From Phytophthora hibernalis (Eukaryota > Oomycota > Peronosporomycetes > Peronosporales > Peronosporaceae), in NCBI GenBank assembly GCA_012656075.1, contig JAAKBF010000247.1, forward strand, positions 124,001-188,000: a stretch of 64,000 nt of DNA, read 5' to 3'. Every line of letters begins with the position of its first letter. Positions within the stretch are counted from its first letter, which is position 1. A model generated the notes under the pieces. That model searched no databases and was not told the origin of the DNA. It saw only the letters and a list, made by a program, of their open reading frames with translations. Below are positions 58,291 to 64,000 of the stretch, piece by piece. Made by a program: the position numbers and the translations under genes.

Positions 58291-59680
58291 ATGGCAGGCC
58301 GCGCCAACCTCGCACACGTGCAGCAGTAGCTCACGACCAAGTGCCCCACGCTGCGCTATCGCATGGAATACGGCGGCTACTTGTCCAACCACTTGCTGCA
58401 CGGCGTCGTGGCGCTCGTTAACCTTGGCGCGAGCGAGGAGAAGCCGGAAGAGTGGAGCACTTCTCCACTCTATTATTCAACTTGGCTACGCGTACCATAT
58501 TGGCGGCGAGCGCCTTATGGCAGAAGGGTTGGCGTACATGCACTACGCGTACCTTTCGTTTGACGAGCCTAATGACGAGGAGATCTCTGACAAGAAACAG
58601 AAGAAGCTCTGTCGTTGGTACGCTCGCTGAACAGCAATGAAGTTTTGCTGAGTGAGATGCGTAGAATGGTGAAAACGAAGCCGCTTGTCGATCTCCAGAT
58701 TGGCGGCATTCAGAAGCGGCTGAGCACGATGTCGGGCGACTCTGAGCGAGGAAGCAGCACAGCATTTCGACTGATCTGGGATACGATCCACGGCTACGAG
58801 CTGTCAAAAATGGATGGCGTGTTTGCTCTGGACGTGGCGTTCTGGATGTACGCGATGATTGAGCACAACGACTTTGTCATTCTCCACGCGGTGACGTCGG
58901 CGTGGGCTCTGCAGCAGGTGGAGCACTTGCTCAAACCAGTGGATCGTGAGCGCGCATGGAAAGTTTGGCTGCATGTAGCGCTTTCAGCGTTCGTCACGAA
59001 CGAGATCAAGGATGTCCTGCCCTCGGACGTGTGCGACCAGCGGCTAGATGAGATGCCAACCCTGGACCCGTGGAGCCGAATCGTAGCCAAGACGTTGGGG
59101 CTTGCAGATGGAGGACTGCTCGAGCGAGATCTAGTACACGCCTACAAGCTCGTGCAAGTGGCCCGCGACCACGCCAAGGCCAGTGAGAACGGGTTCATGC
59201 CCGGTGGCGAGCGCGACTTCATTGCCCGCAAAAGCGCACTCAAGGTGATTTCTCTCGAGTTTGGTTCGCTGCTTCTGAACTTACCTCCAAAAGAAATGAC
59301 CGCTACGGTGTTGACGTTGCCAACACGGTCTTGAACACCTGAACGAGCTGGCTGAAGACGAAGGCGATAAGTTTCACCCCGTTTGCACCACGGAGATTTA
59401 TCACGACTACGTATTTTCGACAGTTTCAGGTGTCATCCAGCGTGAACTTGACCAGCGTGTTGATCCAGTTCGAGACACCGGAGGATACCGGAACCTTGAA
59501 CCACGACAAGTGCAAAATCAAAGTAAGGCAACACATTTTGCGAAGCAAGGGCTAATAAATCAAATACTAGAAGTACTACGTGTGGCTTCGTGCTACGATG
59601 GCTACGCATACTCATCACGAAAAATTAAAAAAGTTGCCTCCAGGTTGGGCCAAAGCTTCAAGCTTGTCGGCATCAAGTAG
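58291..59680 (+). pseudogene. Questin-oxidase-like (DUF4243) gene, probably damaged
   Basis: The start at 58291 (MAGRANLAHV) is followed by a stop in that frame and then by RMEYGGYLSNHLLHGVVALV in another, which matches the N-terminal signature of DUF4243/questin oxidase-like proteins. After NLGASEE about 50-60 residues of the usual domain are missing. The next recognisable block is IIQLGYAYHIGGERLMAEGLAY. A long open stretch follows with WDTIHGYELSKMDGVFALDV, HNDFVILHAVTSAWALQQV and VARDHAKASENGFMPGG, as in the family's C-terminal half. A further frame break lies near 59305, and a tail stays open to about 59680. The large internal gap is not explained by a one-base error, so partial deletion is likely. 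The family includes Baeyer-Villiger-type oxidases in fungi; a role here is unknown. Confidence 0.6.
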
Positions 59681-59771
59681 AGTGTCACGACAGAAGAAGT
59701 CCATTCATCACACGAAGAAAGCATCGGACGCAAGCACCTAAGCAAAGCAGAAGAGCTGGTGAGTGAGCGAT

Positions 59772-60045
59772 CAAAGTGGTCAATAGGGAGTAATGAGTCC
59801 CTATCGACCACTTCAAAAGCACACCACACCCGCACCTCACACGAAGCACGCCAGGATCTACAGTGTCAACGGGGGTAATGAGCCCCGATCAACTGAGCCT
59901 GCTGGCACATCTCCACGTAAGGTCTACTAAGCCTCGATACTCCACGTCCAGAAACCTTCAACGATCAAATGGCGCACCACAGAGAGAAATGGGTCTCAGC
60001 TTCGCGAAACTTGGACGGACGGAGAGTAATGGGCCTCCTTTCCGT
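59772..60045. repeat. Family of four small stem-loops with a conserved 8-base loop
   Basis: Four inverted repeats each enclose an 8-base loop of the form G(T/A)AATG(A/G)G. Hairpin 1 (59772-59811) has a 16-base stem, AAGTGGTCAATAGGGA with its near-complement, loop GTAATGAG. Hairpin 2 (59870-59887) has stem CGGGG/CCCCG, loop GTAATGAG. Hairpin 3 (59982-59997) has stem GAGA/TCTC, loop GAAATGGG. Hairpin 4 (60015-60045) has stem ACGGA/TCCGT outside GGAG/CTCC, loop GTAATGGG. Stem sequences differ but keep pairing. The two mismatches (in 1 and 4) become G-U pairs if the minus strand is the RNA. Hairpins 2 and 4 are each followed about 55 bases on by TAAGCCTCGAYACTCCAC, so the array looks like a degenerate tandem repeat with a period near 155 bases. 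Confidence 0.6.
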
Positions 60046-60978
60046 GTTTCTCCTTTGACACCCGAATGCGACGCCGTCGAATCTTAAGCCTCGACACTCC
60101 ACATCTGACGCCTCCTGTGGTGACGCAGTCGACGCTCGGAGCGGCCAGTGACATTCCGCATGTCGATCGACGGACATTCGAACGGGACCGACGTCGTGGA
60201 CGATTGCGGGAAAGCTCCGGCGCAGACGACGTGGACGCTAGCGAAGAGATCTCCGGCGCAGACGACGTGGACGCTAGCGAAGAGATCTCCGGCACCGACG
60301 ACGTGGACGTTAGCGGGAAATCTCCGGCGTCGACGTGGACAATGGCTCCGCAGGCGACGACCGCAATCTCTTGCTCTTGTGCACTTGGCTATCGATCTCC
60401 TCGGACAGCGTCAGCTTCCGCTTCCGCATACGATGCTGCTGCGTCTGCGCCGGGTTGCTCCCGACCTCCCTCACCGTCGTAGGCGACATCGTCGGCTCTG
60501 TCATGCTCCACGAGCTCACGGTCGTGGGGCTCCTGCAGCTGCACTTCTCCGCGCTCTGCTTCAGCTCCTGCAGTTCCTTCTTGTAGTTGGCGGCCAGCTC
60601 CTTCTCCTCCTCCAGCGCCTTCTCGGCGATGGCCAGCATCTGCTCGAAGATGTTGCTGGTGGTCTTAGCAGACTCCGTCCTGGCCTGCTGCTGCTTCACC
60701 TGCCTGCGGAGCGTCCTGTTCGCTTCGTGGTACTGCTCGGCCTTGGTCTTGGCCTCTGCGAGCTGCTGGACGACGGACCAGTAGGCCTCACTCTGCTGTC
60801 GCAGCGTCGCCATCAGTTGCTCGTTCATCCGCGCGTGCTCGTCCTGCTCCTGCGCGAGCGCGTTGTGGGAGTTCTCGTAGTTCTGCATGGTCCTGTCGAT
60901 TGTTGTTCTGATGGGCCAGTTGTAAAATGCCGCGGCTTTTCTTGTTTCGCGCTTTTCAGCTTTGGTTTTGAGCGGCAA
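59996..60978 (-). CDS. Coiled-coil protein with C-terminal 12-residue repeats
   Basis: The start at 60978 (MPLKTKAEKRETRKAAAFYN) is followed by a long charged helical region (YENSHNALAQEQDEHARMNE, LAEAKTKAEQYHEANRTLRR, MLAIAEKALEEEKELAANYK) with heptad-like spacing, a coiled coil. After a Ser/Thr/Pro-rich linker and a basic patch (RKRKLTLSEE, KSKRLRSS) the frame reaches a stop at 60310. That stop lies in the minisatellite, where one 36-base unit has only 35 bases. If this is corrected, the protein continues as repeats of LASTSSAPEISS and ends in an Arg-rich tail at 59996. I do not recognise the family. The opposite strand is also open for 309 codons but shows only antisense composition. Confidence 0.55.
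60215..60345. repeat. 36-base tandem minisatellite
   Basis: Units start at CTCCGG: 60215-60250, 60251-60286, 60287-60321 and a truncated one from 60322. Units 1 and 2 are identical over 36 bases. Unit 3 has several substitutions and 35 bases. The repeat encodes 12-residue units on both strands: LASTSSAPEISS on the minus strand, in frame with the coiled-coil gene once the short unit is corrected, and GADDVDASEEIS on the plus strand. Confidence 0.85.
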
Positions 60979-61442
60979 AAATCAAAAACGTGTTGGCGCG
61001 AAAAGACGCAAATAAGTTTGATCGATGTCAGAGTCACACAGCCGGTTTGTGCCTTCGTACCTAAGAGCGCATTATAGGCACCGTGTCAGTCACCTCCTTT
61101 GAGTTAGCTGTGGATAAAGACACAGAAGGCACAAAAGGCACAAACCAGGAATATATTACGCGCAGATTTCATAAATTTCATCAAATTTAGACATCTTACT
61201 CAAGGGGGAGTTGAGAAAATGTCGTCTTCTCGTCTAAATGTCGTACGAACACAATTTGGTGTTGCTCGAATGTGACTTGTGATTTTGACTTCAAAAACTA
61301 ACTCGGACAGAGCAACACTCAAAGCATCTCTTCGACTTCGGCATGACATGAAGCAATGCTGTCTATTTCCTGGGAACGGGTACGAGTAAAGAATCTTTTT
61401 TAACATTGAATGGTCACCGCAAGTACTATTTAGTCTTAGGTA
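60979..61442. other. Intergenic region upstream of the coiled-coil gene
   Basis: About 460 bases between the coiled-coil gene start and the first recognisable MULE block. AT-rich near 61140-61200, with two close copies of CACAGAAGGCACAAAAGGCAC-like sequence (ACAGAAGGCACA, AAAAGGCACAAA) near 61120. No gene is supported. It could include the terminal repeat of the MULE, but this was not resolved. Confidence 0.35.
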
Positions 61443-64000
61443 CTATATCTTCCCTATGCATGCAGTGCCTTCAGCAAATACCGCTTCCTGAAGTATCGTA
61501 GAAGGCTTTTTGACGGGGACGTTGGCAAGGCTATGCCTCTCACGGTACACTCGAAGAACAGCAGCACCAATGGACCGCAGTTGTAGCCATCCGATTGCTT
61601 CAAACGTAATTTGGGAGAAACTAACGAGCACATTGTTTTCTTGCCTCGCGACGAAAAACATACCTGGAAGCCCAGTTGATTATCCCATGATGGGGACATG
61701 TTCGTCAAATGCCATCAATCGATAGGAGATTGAAATTTATAGACCTGGTTTGCGAGCTTAGAATTCTCTACGGTGCTCATTGTGAAACAAGCGGACTCCC
61801 GTGTTGTGAAGAACTACATAACTACTATTCCACGTCGCACTCCGTCCTACTGCATTCTTCCTTGACGTCTCCGTGATGGCTTCCCGGGATCGACCAAAGC
61901 GAGACGCTGCGGGGCGAAGGGATTGCCAGTTACGGGGCAAAAGTGAAAGAATGTTCATCTTTGCAAGGAAAAGGAGTGTATTACAATGCTGTGACAAGAT
62001 ATTAAATACTTATTCGAATGGTCTCGAGCTCGCGAATCCCCACGTTCGGGCTGGCTCAAATGGTTCTTCGAACCTTAACGTGTCGGGCAAAGCAGCCGTG
62101 GGATGTGAAATACTGTCGTCATACGTTGGAATTAACGACCCGAAAGCTGGGAGCTCCCGTCGGTATTGACTTCGAACCCTGCGAAGTCTTCGGGAAACCC
62201 TGGGAGGCGATGCAGGGTGATTTAAATCCACTCGTTCGCTCAAAATTGGATCGCGGCCAGTACCATAGATTCCGTGATTGCTGCGATGGCTGCGGGGTGC
62301 TCTTCTACTATTCGTTCGGATAATGGCAGGCTCTTCAATTCTTGGGGCCAGTACTATGCCTAATGTGCCAGTGCTGATCAAAATGGGAAGGCAATAGTTT
62401 CAGTTGGCCGTTCGACTCCACGATTTTAATCAATTCATGTACACACGGCCTGCCGTGCACAGTGCGGTGCGACCCCGAACACGGCGAGCGCTCTAAACGA
62501 CCAAAGACAATGTCTTCAGCTTTTTCCACAGCTTGTCTGTAGCCTTCAGCGCCCATATTGTGACGATGCGAACAACTGCGGAATACCGTTGTGCCTGTAG
62601 TCGATACGGCGTGATTGTGAGACTTCGTTCGGTTAACAAACTGAGCGCCTTCGCTGACGACTGCCACCATGGGCGCGATTTCAGAAACATCGTGTACAGA
62701 TCACCACGCGAGTTTTGCAACCATCGCTTGCATTTGGCATGAGTACCCTCTACAGCGGATGTAGATATGTAGCCATAGTGAGGGTACGATTTAATCCAGC
62801 ATGCTACAATTGATGTCTTGAACTTCCACCAGTGCTTGTCGAGATAGCTAGCAAGAAGCGGGCTGATGGAGATTAATTCGGCCTTATGCACTTCAAACAA
62901 AGACTCCGAGTCAGCATACACCGTTTGGTAATACGTCTCCATAAACGCACTTGTCTCCCATGAATTCTCAAAGCGATCTTGCCCTGGTGCAGGTTGTTCA
63001 ACAGGTACCTGCCCAAGCACTTGCCGTGTCTTGCTCAGTACGTTACGGTGCATGTGCCAATGACAGATCAACGCAGGTGTCGACAGAAAGACCCGCAGAA
63101 GCGCATTACGACAGGCTAGATCTCGGTCGGTAACAAAACCTTTGGCCGTCCAATGTGGTGCTCGCGAATGAAGTCTTCAATGGTGATCAGTGCCCACACA
63201 AAATCGCTTTCCACTTCACCTGGTAACCAGCATTGTGCGACTGGCAGTGCTGTATTCATACTCGTCATGGCTATCATATTCAGTAGTGGAATGTTGTATC
63301 GGTTTGTCTTGTAGGTGCAATCCAGAATGAGAACATCAGGGTGATCAGTATACAACGCTGTTGTAGCTGGATGCGCCCAAAACAAATGACGAATTTGATT
63401 GTTGGAAGGCTGTACCGTGTAGCGAAAAAGAAATCGCCTCCGCGCAACTCATCAAACAGGGCCTCTATTGGCGTGCGTGTCGCCATATCTTGCTGCCGTG
63501 AAGCATGTCTCGAGTTGGCTAGGTCCTTAGGTATGACCATTGAGTCTGCGTTAGTTACCAAAATCGATGCGTGTATATTCGCGACGGCGACACCAGCAGC
63601 CGTTTGTGCCCGCACAAAGTCATGAATGTTCTCAACCAGTGCTTGAGTAGAATCAATTGCACTTCGACGCCGGTGGGAAGCATGGATTCGGGCATCGCGC
63701 GAAGGCAGGTGATTATGGATTGAACTTCCTTCTTATGGTGTACGATAGCCCATTCCCCCTTAGGATCGCTCTTTCGCACAGCACATAGCTTGAGTTTCAT
63801 TGGACTTCGATCCTCGCATCGTCCGCACTCTCCGATTCCACCAAACGCCCAGTATTCTTCGGGAAACCCGCGCGGTCACACTCATAGTACTGAATAAAAA
63901 TGACCTTCCCGGTAGATATGCAGCAGTGCGCTGGGATACATTGAAGCCAGTTTCTTTTGTCCACATATGTAGGGCAGCCTCAGCACACTCGAAGCTCGGG
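61443..64000 (-). mobile_element. MULE transposase with Ulp1-type protease segment, truncated by window edge
   Basis: Read on the minus strand from the right edge, the order is as follows. A FAR1-like zinc-binding block ends in a HNHLPSRDARIHASHRR motif (near 63.7 kb). Next comes a helical region and the MULE catalytic core with LILDCTYKTNRYNIPLLNM (first Asp), a KPKVL-TDRDLA-like block near 63.1 kb (second acidic site, frame broken), ICHWHMHRNVLSKTRQVLG and GYISTSAVEGTHAKCKRWLQ (Glu). Near 61.55 kb lies QSDGYNCGPLVLLFF, the catalytic-Cys motif of Ulp1/C48 SUMO-type proteases, which MULE elements often carry C-terminally. Several frame changes separate the blocks (near 63.6, 63.1, 62.5 and 62.0 kb). 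Some may be assembly errors, but others suggest decay. The 5' end lies beyond 64000. Confidence 0.75.

Noticed and set aside
60148..61077. Plus-strand open frame of 309 codons opposite the coiled-coil gene
   Set aside because: Leu/Arg-rich low complexity that mirrors the Gln/Glu/Lys-rich coiled coil on the minus strand. The minus-strand reading has natural protein composition.

Overview
This is a gene-dense window of a nuclear oomycete genome, most likely Phytophthora or a close relative. The case for this is a small secreted elicitin-like protein, two tandem FKS-type 1,3-beta-glucan (callose) synthases, a flagellar dynein-regulatory-complex gene (oomycetes have swimming zoospores), short GT-AG introns of about 60-180 bases, and remnants of piggyBac, pogo, Ty3 and MULE elements. 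The species cannot be fixed from the sequence alone.

Layout. 1-8.7 kb is transposon-rich: an intron-bearing piggyBac-type transposase gene on the minus strand (1.2-5.0 kb), a pogo-like remnant, a Ty3 RNase H scrap, dispersed repeats and a MITE-like element. 8.7-38.1 kb is a compact run of host genes on both strands: DRC7; ribosomal P1; an unknown gene; an ankyrin protein divergent from an elicitin-like gene; U2AF2; a Sel1-repeat protein; an RS-domain protein divergent from EIF1AD; a TSNAXIP1-like coiled-coil protein; a large F-BAR/GRAM/VASt membrane protein; ribosomal eL8 (RPL7A); two DUF2817 metallopeptidase-like paralogues; a RING-CH protein; and a TBC1D20-type Rab GAP. 38.9-52.6 kb holds two tandem glucan synthase genes of about 2,030 codons each. 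52.8-57.7 kb holds one large minus-strand gene joining a PA-like domain, ankyrin repeats, a SAPS phosphatase-regulatory domain and a PH-like domain. 58.3-61 kb has a questin-oxidase-like gene that looks damaged, a family of small stem-loops and a coiled-coil gene with a 36-base minisatellite. From 61.4 kb to the right edge lies a minus-strand MULE transposase with a Ulp1-type protease segment.

Functional grouping is loose, as usual in eukaryotes. Several genes concern RNA and translation (U2AF2, the RS protein, EIF1AD, P1, eL8) and several concern membranes and walls (glucan synthases, F-BAR/VASt protein, TBC GAP). Close head-to-head pairs probably share promoters: 13.9/15.8 kb with 78 bases between start codons, and 22.34/22.48 kb with 138 bases.

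A caveat covers the whole annotation. About twenty or more single-base frame breaks, most of them one missing base in a homopolymer, interrupt otherwise well-conserved genes, including essential ones (eL8, P1, U2AF2). I read these mainly as residual assembly indels, so most broken genes here are annotated as genes rather than pseudogenes. All domain calls come from reading translations by eye; no database search was run.
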